A DNA stretch of 64,000 nt from Comamonadaceae bacterium (lineage in GTDB: Bacteria; Pseudomonadota; Gammaproteobacteria; Burkholderiales; Burkholderiaceae_C): assembly GCA_947478725.1 (NCBI GenBank), contig CANJWZ010000013.1:1-64000 (forward strand), read 5' to 3'. A program made the position numbers and the translations under genes. Shown here piece by piece: positions 55,185 through 64,000 of the stretch (within the stretch, counting starts at the first letter, position 1; each line of letters starts with the position of its first letter). The notes beneath the pieces are model-generated. The model saw nothing but the letters and a program-made list of their open reading frames with translations, made no database searches and had not been told where the DNA came from.

Positions 55185-56210
55185 TTAAATCCGTCCTTCT
55201 TGAACCGCATGGCATGCCACCTTGATGCCGTGCAGGCTGGTCAAAACCGGCCGCTCGCTGCGGCAACGGTCATTGGCATGGGGGCATCTGGGGTTGAAGG
55301 CGCAGCCTGCAGGCGGATTCAAGGGGTTGGGCACTTCGCCCTGCACCGCAGTGCGGGCGCGGCCGGTGTCGCGCATGTTGGGGATGGCATCGAGCAACAT
55401 GCGGGTGTACGGATGGCGCGGCGTGGCAAACAGCGATTGTTTGTCGGCCAGCTCCACCAGTCGGCCCAGATACATCACGCCAACGCTGTCGCTGACGTGC
55501 CGCACCACGGCCAGGTTGTGGCTGATGAACAGATACGTTAAACCGCGCTTTTTTTGCAGGTCCTTCATGATGTTCAGCACCTGCGCCTGCACGCTCACAT
55601 CAAGGGCGCTGGTCGGCTCGTCACACACCAAAAACTCGGGGTTGGTGGCCAGCGCCCGGGCAATCGAGATGCGCTGACGCTGGCCGCCCGAAAACTGGTG
55701 CGGGTACTTGGGGCCATCGAGCGGGCTCAGACCGACTGACGTGAGCAGGTCACCGACCTTGGCTTTCAGCTCTGCCGCGTCAGTGATGATGCCGTGTTCT
55801 TTCAGCGGCTCGCCAATGATGTCTTCGACCACCCAGCGCGGATTGAGCGAGGCATACGGGTCCTGAAAGATCATTTGAATGCGCTCGCGCAGCTTCAAAC
55901 CGGCGTTGTTTTTTCTGCTTTGATAGGTGGCGTGCGCGTCCACGCCGTCAAACGTCATGCCGCCGCGCGTTGGCTGGTACAGGCCCACCATCAGCTTGGC
56001 CACGGTGCTTTTGCCGCAACCGGACTCACCGACCAGTGCCAGGGTTTTGCCTTTTTCAATCTCAAAACTCACGCCATCGACGGCGTGCAACAAGAGCTTG
56101 GGCTGGCGCTCGAGCACACGCGTGAGCAGGCTGGCAGAGACATCAAAGGTCATGGAGATGTCGTTGACCACCACCAGCGGCTTGTTAGCCACGTTATCAA
56201 GCGCGCTCAT
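55185..56210 (-). CDS. Peptide-type ABC transporter ATPase (OppF/DppF)
   Basis: 341 residues from the ATG at 56210, overlapping the upstream ATPase gene by 4 bases. Walker A GESGCGKST, signature FSGGQRQRISIARAL, Walker B LVCDEPTSALD, and the C-terminal oligopeptide motif [19 protein letters not shown] with cysteines that often hold an Fe-S cluster. Powers the importer together with its partner ATPase. Confidence 0.93.
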   Translation of the reverse strand: MSALDNVANKPLVVVNDISMTFDVSASLLTRVLERQPKLLLHAVDGVSFEIEKGKTLALVGESGCGKSTVAKLMVGLYQPTRGGMTFDGVDAHATYQSRKNNAGLKLRERIQMIFQDPYASLNPRWVVEDIIGEPLKEHGIITDAAELKAKVGDLLTSVGLSPLDGPKYPHQFSGGQRQRISIARALATNPEFLVCDEPTSALDVSVQAQVLNIMKDLQKKRGLTYLFISHNLAVVRHVSDSVGVMYLGRLVELADKQSLFATPRHPYTRMLLDAIPNMRDTGRARTAVQGEVPNPLNPPAGCAFNPRCPHANDRCRSERPVLTSLHGIKVACHAVQEGRI

Positions 56211-57172
56211 GCGCCCACTCCAGCCAGCCAGCAGGCCGCACGTGTCGCACCTGCGCTGACAAGCTCGGGGCGCTCCACTTGGCATCGGTCAAAAACTTTG
56301 GGGCAGCGCGGATTGAAGGCGCAACCTGTGGGAATGGCATTCAAGCGGGGCATGGCGCCGTCAATCTGGTTCAGGTAGTCGCGGTCCTGCGTGATGTCGG
56401 GAATCGACGCCATCAGTCCTGCGGTGTAGGGGTGCGCGGGTTGGTTGATGACTTCATGCACCGGCCCAATTTCAACAATCCGCCCGGCGTACATCACCGC
56501 CACGCGGTCACAGGTCTCCGCGATCACGCCCATGTCGTGGGTGATCAGCATCACCGCTGCGCCCCGGTTTTTGCAGATGTTTTTCAACAAGCTGATGATC
56601 TGCGCTTGAATCGACACATCGAGTGCGGTGGTCGGCTCGTCGGCCACGATCAACTTGGGCTCAGCGGCCAACGCCAATGCAATCACCACCCGTTGGCGCA
56701 TACCGCCTGAGAACTGGTGCGGGTAATGGTCAATGCGCTGCTCGGCCGCCGGAATGCCGGTGTCTTTGAGCAGGTCAATCGCGCGCCTCCTGGCCTCGGC
56801 GTTGCTGACGGGCAAGTGCGCCTGAATGGTTTCAGTCAGCTGTTTGCCCACGCTGTACAGCGGGTTGAGCGAGGTGAGCGGGTCCTGAAAAATCGCGCCG
56901 ATTTTGCGCCCACGGATGTGGCGCAACTCGTCGTTCGTCAAGTTGTCAATGCGCTGGCCTTCCAGCAAAATCTCGCCGCTGGCAATGCGGCCTGGCGGCT
57001 CCAGCAGGCCAATGATGGACGCACCCGTCAGCGACTTGCCCGCGCCCGATTCACCGACCACACCCAGAATTTCGCCAGGGGCAATGTCAAAAGAAATACC
57101 GTCAATGGCGCGCAGCGTGCCGCGCCGATTCGGGAACTCGACGACCAAGTTTTTAACGCAGAGAAGTGACAT
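56207..57172 (-). CDS. Peptide-type ABC transporter ATPase (OppD/DppD)
   Basis: 321 residues from the ATG at 57172 ([20 protein letters not shown]); three codons more are possible. Walker [12 protein letters not shown], signature [16 protein letters not shown], Walker [14 protein letters not shown]-terminal motif [20 protein letters not shown]. Separated from the dppC-like gene by a family B repeat. Confidence 0.93.
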   Translation of the reverse strand: MSLLCVKNLVVEFPNRRGTLRAIDGISFDIAPGEILGVVGESGAGKSLTGASIIGLLEPPGRIASGEILLEGQRIDNLTNDELRHIRGRKIGAIFQDPLTSLNPLYSVGKQLTETIQAHLPVSNAEARRRAIDLLKDTGIPAAEQRIDHYPHQFSGGMRQRVVIALALAAEPKLIVADEPTTALDVSIQAQIISLLKNICKNRGAAVMLITHDMGVIAETCDRVAVMYAGRIVEIGPVHEVINQPAHPYTAGLMASIPDITQDRDYLNQIDGAMPRLNAIPTGCAFNPRCPKVFDRCQVERPELVSAGATRAACWLAGVGA

Positions 57173-57181
57173 GGCAGCCAT

Positions 57182-57277
57182 GGTGGTGTCTTTACAAGCG
57201 GCAGCCGCAGAACCGGCTTTGCCGGGCTGCTGGCTGTGCCCCCTTGAGGGGGGAGCGCCGAAGGCGCACGGGGGTGT
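57182..57277. repeat. Dispersed repeat family B inside the ABC operon
   Basis: GTGCCCCCTTGAGGGGGGAG, then CGCCGAAGGCGCACGGGGGT. The element begins right behind the stop codon of the permease gene and ends just before the next start, so it is the whole intergenic spacer. It can fold and might lower expression of the ATPases. Confidence 0.7.
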
Positions 57278-58189
57278 TCATCTGAGTCTGGGGTTCAGCG
57301 CATCGCGCAGCCAGTCGCCCAGCAAGTTCACACTCAGCGCAATGATGACCAGCATCAGCGCCGGGAACACCGTGATCCACCATTCGCCTGAAAACAGATA
57401 GTCATTGCCCACGCGAATCAGCGTGCCGAGCGAGGGTGAGGTGGGCGGCACGCCAACGCCCAAAAACGACAGCGTCGCTTCAGTGATGATGGCCGTTGCC
57501 ACTTGAATCGTGGCCAGCACCAGCACCGGGCCCAGCACATTGGGCAGTACGTGGCGCATCATGATGCGTATCGGCGCCACGCCTGTGACGCGCGCGGCCT
57601 GCACATATTCCTTGTTGCGTTCCACCAGCGTCGAGCCGCGAACGGTGCGGGCGTACTGGACCCAGCCGGTCAGGGAGATAGACACGATCAGCACCCCAAA
57701 GGCCAGCGACTCGTGCGCATTTGGGAACATCGCGCGGCCCACGCCTGCAATCAGCAATGCCACCAAAATGGCCGGAAAGCTCAGCATCACGTCGCACAGG
57801 CGCATCAAAAAACTGTCCAGCCAGCCGCCCAGAAAGCCCGCCAGCAAGCCCATCAGCACGCCAAAAGCCACAGAAATGATCACCGACGCAAAACCCACCG
57901 CCAGCGAGATGCGGGCGCCATACATCAGGGTCGACAAAATGTCACGGCCCTGGTCGTCGGTGCCCAGCAAAAAAGCGCGCTTGCCTTCCGCCTCCCAGGC
58001 GGGCGGCAGGCGGGCGTTCGACAGCTCCAGCGTGGTCAGGTCAAACGGGTTGTGCGGGGCTATGTAGCCCGCAAAAACCGCAGCCACCAGGCACACCAAC
58101 GCCACCAACGCTGCGGCGATCGCCATCGGTGAAGTTTTGAAGCTGTAGCCGACATCGGTGTCCAGCCAGCGTGTGATGGGATTACTCAC
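57278..58189 (-). CDS. Peptide-type ABC transporter permease (OppC/DppC)
   Basis: 303 residues, GTG start at 58189. About six membrane helices, with the EAA loop (YVQAARVTGVAPIRIMMRHV LP) facing the ATPases, and LLGTDDQGRDILSTLMYGAR typical of the DppC type. The stop codon TGA stands at the edge of a family B repeat. Confidence 0.92.
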   Translation of the reverse strand: MSNPITRWLDTDVGYSFKTSPMAIAAALVALVCLVAAVFAGYIAPHNPFDLTTLELSNARLPPAWEAEGKRAFLLGTDDQGRDILSTLMYGARISLAVGFASVIISVAFGVLMGLLAGFLGGWLDSFLMRLCDVMLSFPAILVALLIAGVGRAMFPNAHESLAFGVLIVSISLTGWVQYARTVRGSTLVERNKEYVQAARVTGVAPIRIMMRHVLPNVLGPVLVLATIQVATAIITEATLSFLGVGVPPTSPSLGTLIRVGNDYLFSGEWWITVFPALMLVIIALSVNLLGDWLRDALNPRLR

Positions 58190-58210
58190 GCGATAACAAG
58201 TACTTGAAAG

Positions 58211-59809
58211 TTACTTGATGCTCATCCATTTGAAGAACATGAAGTTGTCGGCCAGTTGCACCAGCTGAACTTTTTTGCTCACACCCCAGGCCAGTGCTTG
58301 CTGGTGCAGCGGCAGGTGACCCACGTCGTCAGTGTGCAGTTTGAAGGCTTCAGTAATGTAGGCCTGACGCTTGGTTTTATCGGTTTCCGACTGAATCTTG
58401 GTGATCAGCTCGTCCACCTTGGGGTTGCAGTAAGCGCCCAGATTGAACTGGCCTGAGCCTTTGTCGTCCACGCAGCGCATCGCTGCGTTCAAAGCATTGT
58501 GGGCATCGTAAGTAGCGGGCGTCCATCCCAACAGGTAAAAGCTTGTGTCGCGGCGCAAGATTTTCGGAAAGTAGGTGCCTTTGGTTTCGGCCTGCAAATT
58601 GATTTTGACATTGATGCGCGACAGGTTGGCGGCCACGGCCTGGCAAATTTCGCCGTCGTTCACATAACGGTCGTTCGGGCAATTCATGCTGACCTCAAAC
58701 CCGGCGCCGTAGCCAGCTTCAGCCATCAGTTTTTTGGCGGCTTCCACATCAAACGGGAGGCGCTTGACGGCAGCGTCAAACCCATTGATGCCAGGGCCGA
58801 CCATCAGCGCCGACGGGTTGGCGGCGCCACGCATCACGGTGCGCTTGATGCCTTCAATATCGATGGCCTGGTAAAACGCCTGGCGCACGCGCTTGTCCTT
58901 GAAGGGGTTTTTACCCTTCACGCTCGAATACAGCAGCTCGTCACGCTTTTGGTCCATGCCCAAAAAGATGGTGCGCAGCTCGGGGCCGGTCATGGCTCTG
59001 GCGTTTGCACTGGCGTTGACACGCGCGATGTCCTGTACCGGTACCGGCTCCATCACATCAATTTCGCCAGATATCAAAGCGGCGACGCGGGTTGGGTCGT
59101 TGCCGATCGGGGTGAAGATCACCTCGTCGATATTGCCCTCAACCTTGCCCCAGTAGTTGCCGCTTTTGCTGAAGGTGGTTCGGATGCCGGGCTGACGCTC
59201 GCGAACCCGATACGGGCCCGTGCCATTGGCGCGAAACGACGCGGCGTTTTCAACCCCCTTACGGCGGTCTACCGGTCGAACGGCCTGGTTGGTTTCGCAC
59301 CATTTTTTGCTCATCATGTAAACCAGCGACAGCATGTCCGGCAAGATCGGAAACGGGCCCTTGGTTTCGATGTCGACCACATGATCATTGACCTTGCGCA
59401 CCTCCTTGATGTCGTTCACGTAGCTCTTCATGTCCGAACCGTCTGCGCCCGCGCGTGCCAGGCTGAACAGCACGTCATCTGCCGTGAAAGGCGAGCCGTC
59501 ATGAAATTGCACACCCTTGCGCAGCTCAAAACGCCACACGGTGGGCGTGGGCTGGCTCCACTTGGTGGCCAGCAGCGGTGCCAGGCTCAAGTCCTTGTTA
59601 CGACCTGCCAGCGGCTCGTAAACGTTGGCGGTGGCGCTTAACTGCAAGGACTCGCTGAGCGAGTGCGGGTCCATCGACAGGATATCGCCCTGGTTGCTGA
59701 TGCGGATGGTTTTGGCATTCAGGCCACCCATCATGCCCGCTACTAAAAATAGAGCAGCTCCCGCGCGCACTAACTGGGCTAGAGCTGATTTTTTAATGTG
59801 ATTTGACAT
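58211..59809 (-). CDS. Peptide-type ABC transporter substrate-binding protein (second in operon)
   Basis: 532-residue periplasmic binding protein of SBP family 5: RISNQGDILSMDPHSLSES, LRKGVQFHDGSPFTADDVLF, ANGTGPYRVRERQPG, KDKRVRQAFYQAIDIEGIKR. The signal peptide (about 1-32) has its hydrophobic core GAALFLVAGMM encoded by a family A repeat. Located between the M20 hydrolase and dppC genes. The ligand is unknown; family members bind peptides, nickel, opines or sugars. Confidence 0.9.
   Translation of the reverse strand: MSNHIKKSALAQLVRAGAALFLVAGMMGGLNAKTIRISNQGDILSMDPHSLSESLQLSATANVYEPLAGRNKDLSLAPLLATKWSQPTPTVWRFELRKGVQFHDGSPFTADDVLFSLARAGADGSDMKSYVNDIKEVRKVNDHVVDIETKGPFPILPDMLSLVYMMSKKWCETNQAVRPVDRRKGVENAASFRANGTGPYRVRERQPGIRTTFSKSGNYWGKVEGNIDEVIFTPIGNDPTRVAALISGEIDVMEPVPVQDIARVNASANARAMTGPELRTIFLGMDQKRDELLYSSVKGKNPFKDKRVRQAFYQAIDIEGIKRTVMRGAANPSALMVGPGINGFDAAVKRLPFDVEAAKKLMAEAGYGAGFEVSMNCPNDRYVNDGEICQAVAANLSRINVKINLQAETKGTYFPKILRRDTSFYLLGWTPATYDAHNALNAAMRCVDDKGSGQFNLGAYCNPKVDELITKIQSETDKTKRQAYITEAFKLHTDDVGHLPLHQQALAWGVSKKVQLVQLADNFMFFKWMSIK
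59739..59762. repeat. Dispersed repeat family A in a signal-peptide region
   Basis: Plus strand CGCTACTAAAAATAGAGCAG then CTCC. Coding strand GGA GCT GCT CTA TTT TTA GTA GCG, giving GAALFLVA, the core of the signal peptide. Confidence 0.55.
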
Positions 59810-59850
59810 GTTTTTCCTTTATATTGAATTAAAAAGAGCGAAAAAATCGT

Positions 59851-61092
59851 TTACACAACCAGGGGCAAGGACTGCTCCACCAAACCCGCAAACAGCGCTG
59901 CCCCCAGTGGCAGCACCTCGTCGTTGAAGTCGTAGCGGCTGTTGTGCAAAAAGCAGCCGGCTTGACCCAGCCCGTCGCCTTGGCCCAGACGCAGATAGGC
60001 GCCGGGCTTGGCCTGCAGCATGAATGAGAAATCCTCCGCACCCATGCTGGGCACGATGTCGCGGGTGACGTTGTCTTCACCGATCAGCATGGCGGCCACA
60101 TCCGCTGCGAACATGGCCTCAGCCGGGGTGTTGATGGTGGCCGGGTAAATGCGCTCGTAGTGCATGGTGGCTGTGGCACCAAAGGCTTCAGCCACCGACG
60201 CAATCAGGGTGTGCAGACGTTTTTCAACCATGTCCTGCACCTCGGCATTGAAGGTGCGCACCGTGCCGACCAGTGTGGCGGTGCCGGGAATCACGCTCAT
60301 GGCACCCAGGTCGCCCGCGTTCATGGCGCAAATGCTGACCACCGCACTGTCTTGCGGTTTGACGTTGCGCGACACGATGCTTTGCGCTGCCGTGATGATG
60401 TGCGCCGCTACCAGCACCGGGTCAATCGTCATGTAAGGGTGTGCGCCGTGGCCGCCCTTGCCTGTGATGGTGATGGTGATGCGGTCCGCCGCAGCCATCA
60501 TGGGGCCACGGTTGACGCCCACCGTACCTGGCGGCATCGATGGCCAGTTGTGCATGGCATACGCTGCCTGCACCGGAAAGCGGTCAAACAGGCCGTCCTC
60601 CATCATGGCCTTGGCACCGGCGTAGCCTTCTTCGCCGGGCTGAAAAATCAGCACCGCTGTGCCATCAAAATTGCGAGTTTCAGCCAGGTAACGCGCGGCA
60701 CCCACCAGCATGGTGGTGTGGCCATCGTGACCGCAGGCGTGCATCTTGCCGGGCTCGCCCGACTTCCAGCCGAAGGCGTTGTGCTCGGTCAGGGGCAGTG
60801 CGTCCATGTCGGCCCGCAAGCCAATCATGTTGCCCGGGTTGTTGGCGTTTCGGCCCTTGCCATAAATGATGCCCACCACGCCGGTCTTGCCAATGCCGGT
60901 GTGAATGTCATCCACGCCGCACAGCTCAAGGGCCTGCTTGACGCGGCTGGCGGTGTACACCTCTTCAAAACCCAGTTCGGGGTGAACGTGCAAGTCACGC
61001 CGGAACGCGGTGAGCTCCGGGTGAAAGGCGCTGATGGCAGCAAAGGCGCGGCCACTGGCCAGCACGGGAACAGGTTTAACAGCAGTCAGCAT
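59851..61092 (-). CDS. M20-family amidohydrolase (hippurate/aminoacylase type)
   Basis: 413 residues from the ATG at 61092, whose A is also the last base of the permease stop (TGATG coupling). Metal-binding motifs: RADMDALPLTEHN, HACGHDGHTTMLVGAARYL, FQPGEEGYAGAKAMMEDGLF and late GAEDFSFMLQAKPGAYLRLG. Cleaves N-acyl amino acids or related amides in the cytoplasm, probably acting on what the ABC system imports. Confidence 0.92.
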   Translation of the reverse strand: MLTAVKPVPVLASGRAFAAISAFHPELTAFRRDLHVHPELGFEEVYTASRVKQALELCGVDDIHTGIGKTGVVGIIYGKGRNANNPGNMIGLRADMDALPLTEHNAFGWKSGEPGKMHACGHDGHTTMLVGAARYLAETRNFDGTAVLIFQPGEEGYAGAKAMMEDGLFDRFPVQAAYAMHNWPSMPPGTVGVNRGPMMAAADRITITITGKGGHGAHPYMTIDPVLVAAHIITAAQSIVSRNVKPQDSAVVSICAMNAGDLGAMSVIPGTATLVGTVRTFNAEVQDMVEKRLHTLIASVAEAFGATATMHYERIYPATINTPAEAMFAADVAAMLIGEDNVTRDIVPSMGAEDFSFMLQAKPGAYLRLGQGDGLGQAGCFLHNSRYDFNDEVLPLGAALFAGLVEQSLPLVV

Positions 61093-62072
61093 CAATGGCC
61101 TCCAGATTTGCCCACGCGCAAACGCGGGTCCACCACAAAGTAAAGCAAGTCAACCACCAGGTTGATCACCACAAAAATCAGCGCTGTCAGGCACAGGTAG
61201 GCGGCCATGACCGGAATGTCAGCAAACGTCACCGCCTGAATGAACAGCAGCCCCATACCCGGCCATTGGAACACCGTCTCGGTGATGATGGCAAAGGCAA
61301 TCAGCGCGCCCAGTTGCAAACCGGTGATGGTGATCACCGGCACCAGCGTGTTTTTAAGCGCATGGCCGAAATGGATGGCGCTGTTGGACAGGCCGCGCGC
61401 GCGCGCAAACTTGACGTAATCGGTGCGTAGCACCTCCAGCATTTCCGCCCGCACCAGGCGCATGATGAGGGTGAGCTGAAAGATCGCCAACGTGAGCGCG
61501 GGCAGCACAATGTGGTGCCAGCCGCCTGCGGTCAGCAAGCCCGATGTCCACCAGCCAAACTGCACCACATCGCCGCGGCCAAAACTGGGGAACCAGCCCA
61601 GCCCCACCGCAAACAGCAAAATAAGCAAAATGCCGACCAAAAATGTTGGCAAGGACACCCCCAGCAGCGACACTGTCATGAACAGCTGGCTTAAAAACGT
61701 GCCGCGTTTGAGCGCAGCATAAACCCCCATGGGAATACCGAGCACCAGCGCCAGCACAGCAGCGACGCCCGCCAGTTCAAGGGTGGCCGGCAGGCGTTCG
61801 GAAATCAGGCGCGACACTTTGGCACCCTGACGCAGGCTGAGCCCAAACTCACCCTGGACGGCGTTCATCAAAAAGTTCCAGAACTGCACCACAAAGGATC
61901 TGTCCAGGCCAAGATCGGCCCGCAACTGAACGATTTGCTGCGGCGTGGCGTCCTGCCCCAACAAAAAGACCACCGGGTCGCCCACGTACTGAAACAGCAA
62001 AAACGAGATCAGTGCCACCGACACCATCACGATGATGGCTTGCAACAGGCGCTGAAGAATAAATGCAAACAT
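61092..62072 (-). CDS. Peptide-type ABC transporter permease (OppB/DppB)
   Basis: 326 residues, about six membrane helices. N-terminal FILQRLLQAIIVMVSVALIS, GLDRSFVVQFWNFL, EAA loop TDYVKFARARGLSNSAIHFG and the typical end VDLLYFVVDPRLRVG. Partner of the dppC-like permease although the M20 and second binding-protein genes stand between. Confidence 0.92.
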   Translation of the reverse strand: MFAFILQRLLQAIIVMVSVALISFLLFQYVGDPVVFLLGQDATPQQIVQLRADLGLDRSFVVQFWNFLMNAVQGEFGLSLRQGAKVSRLISERLPATLELAGVAAVLALVLGIPMGVYAALKRGTFLSQLFMTVSLLGVSLPTFLVGILLILLFAVGLGWFPSFGRGDVVQFGWWTSGLLTAGGWHHIVLPALTLAIFQLTLIMRLVRAEMLEVLRTDYVKFARARGLSNSAIHFGHALKNTLVPVITITGLQLGALIAFAIITETVFQWPGMGLLFIQAVTFADIPVMAAYLCLTALIFVVINLVVDLLYFVVDPRLRVGKSGGH

Positions 62073-62235
62073 GGGAGGTGGGGATAAATCGGTCAGGGTT
62101 GATATTAGCGCAGCAAGTAGCGCGCCAACGCGGGGCCTGCCTGATGTCCTGCTTTCGTCTGTCCCGGGCGTGTCATTTGCAGCACATGGATCAAAGCAAC
62201 TAAAAGCCTTTTTGATATGTGCGGCGTCAAAAACC
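62073..62235. other. Spacer between first binding protein and permease
   Basis: 163 bases on the coding strand without a gene, longer than other joints of the operon. It contains ATCAAAAAGGCTTTTAGTTG, a weak AAAAGGCTTTT hairpin right after the stop, which might attenuate transcription so that the binding protein is made in excess. Confidence 0.3.
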
Positions 62236-63804
62236 TCAGTTCACTTTGACCAGCCGCCAGTCAATCCGGTTATCCGCGCGGTGCACCACGTCGATGTTTT
62301 TCTTCATCGCCCAGGGGATGATCTGGTTGTGCAAGACGAGGTGGGACACATCGGTGTGCGACAACTCCAGCGCTTTTCCGATCAGGTCGTTGCGGTTTGA
62401 CATGTCGGTTTCTTTTTTGATGCGTTCCACCAGCGCGTCCATTTGCGGGTTGGAGTACCGGCCCAGGTTGTAGTTGCCGTCGCCGCCCACACCGACACTG
62501 CGCACCAGTGACTGCAGGCTGTACAGCGCGTCAAAGGTGGGCACGCCCCAGCCCAGCATGTAAATGCTGGCTTCATAGCGCTGAATCATCGGGAAGTAGG
62601 TGACCAGCGGCAGCGTGCGCAGCTTGGCCTTGACGCCAATTTTGGACCACATGGCGGCCACCGCCTGGCAGATTTCCTCGTCGTTGATGTAGCGGTTGTT
62701 CGGGCAGGCGAAGTCGACCTCAAAGCCGTCTTTGTAGCCTGCCTCTAGTAGCAATTTTTTAGCCGCTTCGATGCTGAAAGGGTAGCGGGCATCGACCTTT
62801 TTGCTCCAGCCGTTGACCTGCGGCGAGATCAACGTACCGGTGGGCTGGCTCAGGCCGCGCATGATGACCTTGTTGAGCGTGACGATGTCGATGGCCTGGC
62901 CCAGCGCCTTGCGCACGCGAACGTCTTTCAATGGGTTTTTACCCTTGATGTTGGAGCCGGGCAGCTCGTCACGGAACTGGTCCATACCAAAGAAGATGGT
63001 GCGGTTTTCAGCGCCGTCCAGCACCTTCAGGGCTTTGTTGGTACGCAGGCGTCCCAGGTCTTGCGGGCTGGGGTCCAGCACCAAATCAAGCTCGCCAGAC
63101 AGCAAGGCCGCGGCCCGGGTGGCCTCCGATTTGATGGGGGTGTAAACAATCTCGGTCACATTGCCATCGAGCTTGCCCCACCAATTGGGGTTGCGCTTGA
63201 AGACCAGCTTCTGGTCGGGCTGCCAGCTGTCCACCACATAGGGGCCGGTGCCCATCGCATTGCGGTGTGAAAAACTTTCATCTTTGGTTTTGATGTCTTT
63301 CGGCTCCGTTGCCTTGTTTTTCTCGGACCAGGCCTGGCTCATCATGCGCAGTTCGGTCAACTGGTTCATCAGCACCGGATTCGGCGCTTTGAGCAGGATG
63401 TCGATCTCGCTGTCACTGACCCTGACGACCTTGTCGATGCCTTGTGCATACACGCCGTAATTTGACGTTTTGGCCATCGCACGATTGAGTGAGAACACCG
63501 CGTCATCGGCGGTAAAGGCGCTGCCGTCGCTGAACTTGACACCTTTTCGCAGCGTGATGCGCATCTGTGTGGGGCTGGTCAGCTTCCAGGCGGTGGCCAG
63601 TTGCGGTTCAATTTTGAAGCTCTTGCTGTTGTAGTACACCAGTGACTCATACACCGCCGCATGCACGCCATTGCCGAGCGCGTTGTTTTGCGAGTGAATG
63701 TCCAGCGTCGGAATGTCGCTGGCGCTGGCCCATCTGAATGTTTTGGCGCTGGCGTTGTGGCTCAGTGCCAGAGCAGTCACCAGCAAGGCGAGTTTGAATG
63801 TCAT
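62236..63804 (-). CDS. Peptide-type ABC transporter substrate-binding protein (first in operon)
   Basis: 522 residues from the ATG at 63804. Signal peptide about 1-20 (ALLVTALALSHNASA). SBP family 5: FRWASASDIPTLDIHSQNNA, LRKGVKFSDGSAFTADDAVF, MGTGPYVVDSWQPDQKLVFK, KDVRVRKALGQAIDIVTLNK. Clearly related to, but distinct from, the second binding protein of this operon. First gene of the transcription unit in this window. Confidence 0.93.
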   Translation of the reverse strand: MTFKLALLVTALALSHNASAKTFRWASASDIPTLDIHSQNNALGNGVHAAVYESLVYYNSKSFKIEPQLATAWKLTSPTQMRITLRKGVKFSDGSAFTADDAVFSLNRAMAKTSNYGVYAQGIDKVVRVSDSEIDILLKAPNPVLMNQLTELRMMSQAWSEKNKATEPKDIKTKDESFSHRNAMGTGPYVVDSWQPDQKLVFKRNPNWWGKLDGNVTEIVYTPIKSEATRAAALLSGELDLVLDPSPQDLGRLRTNKALKVLDGAENRTIFFGMDQFRDELPGSNIKGKNPLKDVRVRKALGQAIDIVTLNKVIMRGLSQPTGTLISPQVNGWSKKVDARYPFSIEAAKKLLLEAGYKDGFEVDFACPNNRYINDEEICQAVAAMWSKIGVKAKLRTLPLVTYFPMIQRYEASIYMLGWGVPTFDALYSLQSLVRSVGVGGDGNYNLGRYSNPQMDALVERIKKETDMSNRNDLIGKALELSHTDVSHLVLHNQIIPWAMKKNIDVVHRADNRIDWRLVKVN

Positions 63805-63916
63805 GTGCAGTCCTTTGCGCTTTTGAAGCGCAGGGTGGATCAAAGCGCAAACTATGCCTCAAACCACCTGCTGCGGGTCACCGGGCTTTCACTAAGAACA
63901 GCACAGCGCCGGGGTG
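63805..63916 (-). promoter_or_regulatory. Region upstream of the ABC operon
   Basis: 112 bases between the first binding-protein gene and the end of an upstream gene on the same strand. GGACTGCAC just before the start serves as weak ribosome site. I see no clear promoter box; read-through from the upstream gene is possible. Confidence 0.25.
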
Positions 63917-64000
63917 TCAGTGCAGCGATATCGGCGTATTGGCCAAGCCGCTGTAGCCTTCCAGCGTGTCTTCAATTTCTTGCTGGGTCGGGGTGTTTTG
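63917..64000 (-). CDS. C-terminal end of an unidentified gene (cut by window edge)
   Basis: Last 27 codons of a minus-strand frame, QNTPTQQEIEDTLEGYSGLA then NTPISLH and a TGA stop. GC-rich in codon third positions like genuine genes here. Too short to assign a family. Confidence 0.45.
   Translation of the reverse strand, partial: QNTPTQQEIEDTLEGYSGLANTPISLH

Noticed and set aside
58499-59641. 380-codon plus-strand open frame opposite the second binding protein
   Set aside because: Antisense shadow of a clear SBP family 5 gene.
62740-62765. Possible AT-core repeat in the first binding protein
   Set aside because: CTCTAGTAGCAATTTTTTAG encodes a normal KKLLLEAGY segment without extra length, so chance similarity is as likely.

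Overview
The window looks like a chromosome segment of a betaproteobacterium of the Comamonadaceae, close to Rhodoferax or Polaromonas. This is an inference from gene order (mreBCD-mrdA divergent from gatCAB; def-fmt next to a LysM gene and dprA), protein character, GC content near 60 percent, and two families of dispersed repeats that I remember from that family. It is mostly core metabolism and cell biology, densely packed, with small accessory patches.

Layout. 1-390: edge of an IS30-type element and an AT-core repeat. 390-6433 (minus): purC, a vapBC toxin-antitoxin pair, then fbaA, pyk and pgk of glycolysis. 6519-9184 (minus): azlD, azlC, fmt, def. 9338-11736 (plus): a LysM protein and dprA. 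11690-15280 (minus): fused indolepyruvate ferredoxin oxidoreductase, divergent from an Lrp regulator. 15950-18743: an exported protein and a PhoA-type alkaline phosphatase. 18830-21706 (minus): a TctD/TctE-like two-component system and a MarR regulator. 21848-26401 (plus): recA, recX, a membrane protein, ilvE, a zinc-finger protein and waaF. 26414-29766 (minus): a second two-component system and an AmpG-like permease. 29798-34280 (plus): M48 protease, LemA, a sulfide dehydrogenase pair (cytochrome c and FccB) and a TSUP exporter. 34293-38874 (minus): mrdA, mreD, mreC, mreB, divergent from gatCAB (39143-42456). 42564-50563: a DUF4124 protein, pyrE/xth, a GMC oxidoreductase, a DUF4116 repeat gene with a decayed 3' copy, an SDR, a dienelactone hydrolase and an amidohydrolase. 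50597-51521: a GST remnant and higBA. 51779-54190 (minus): glcF and glcE without glcD. 54270-63804 (minus): one long peptide-type ABC import operon with two binding proteins, an M20 amidohydrolase and an SMP-30 lactonase.

The most notable signal is not a gene cluster. Two dispersed repeat families have entered coding sequence in frame. Family A has an AT-rich core close to GCTACT-n-ATAGCTGC. Family B is GC-rich, with facing CCCCC and GGGGG runs. Family B adds peptide to Fmt and an amidohydrolase, forms the present 5' end of waaF, and has split the start of the TctE-like kinase gene: the old ATG and its ribosome binding site lie 200 bp upstream, bounded by a 6-bp direct repeat. Family A copies inside genes are always read in the same frame (about A-T-x-L/F-I-A-A). 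In two exported proteins they form the hydrophobic core of the signal peptide. A second signal is a low-GC mosaic block inside gatB.
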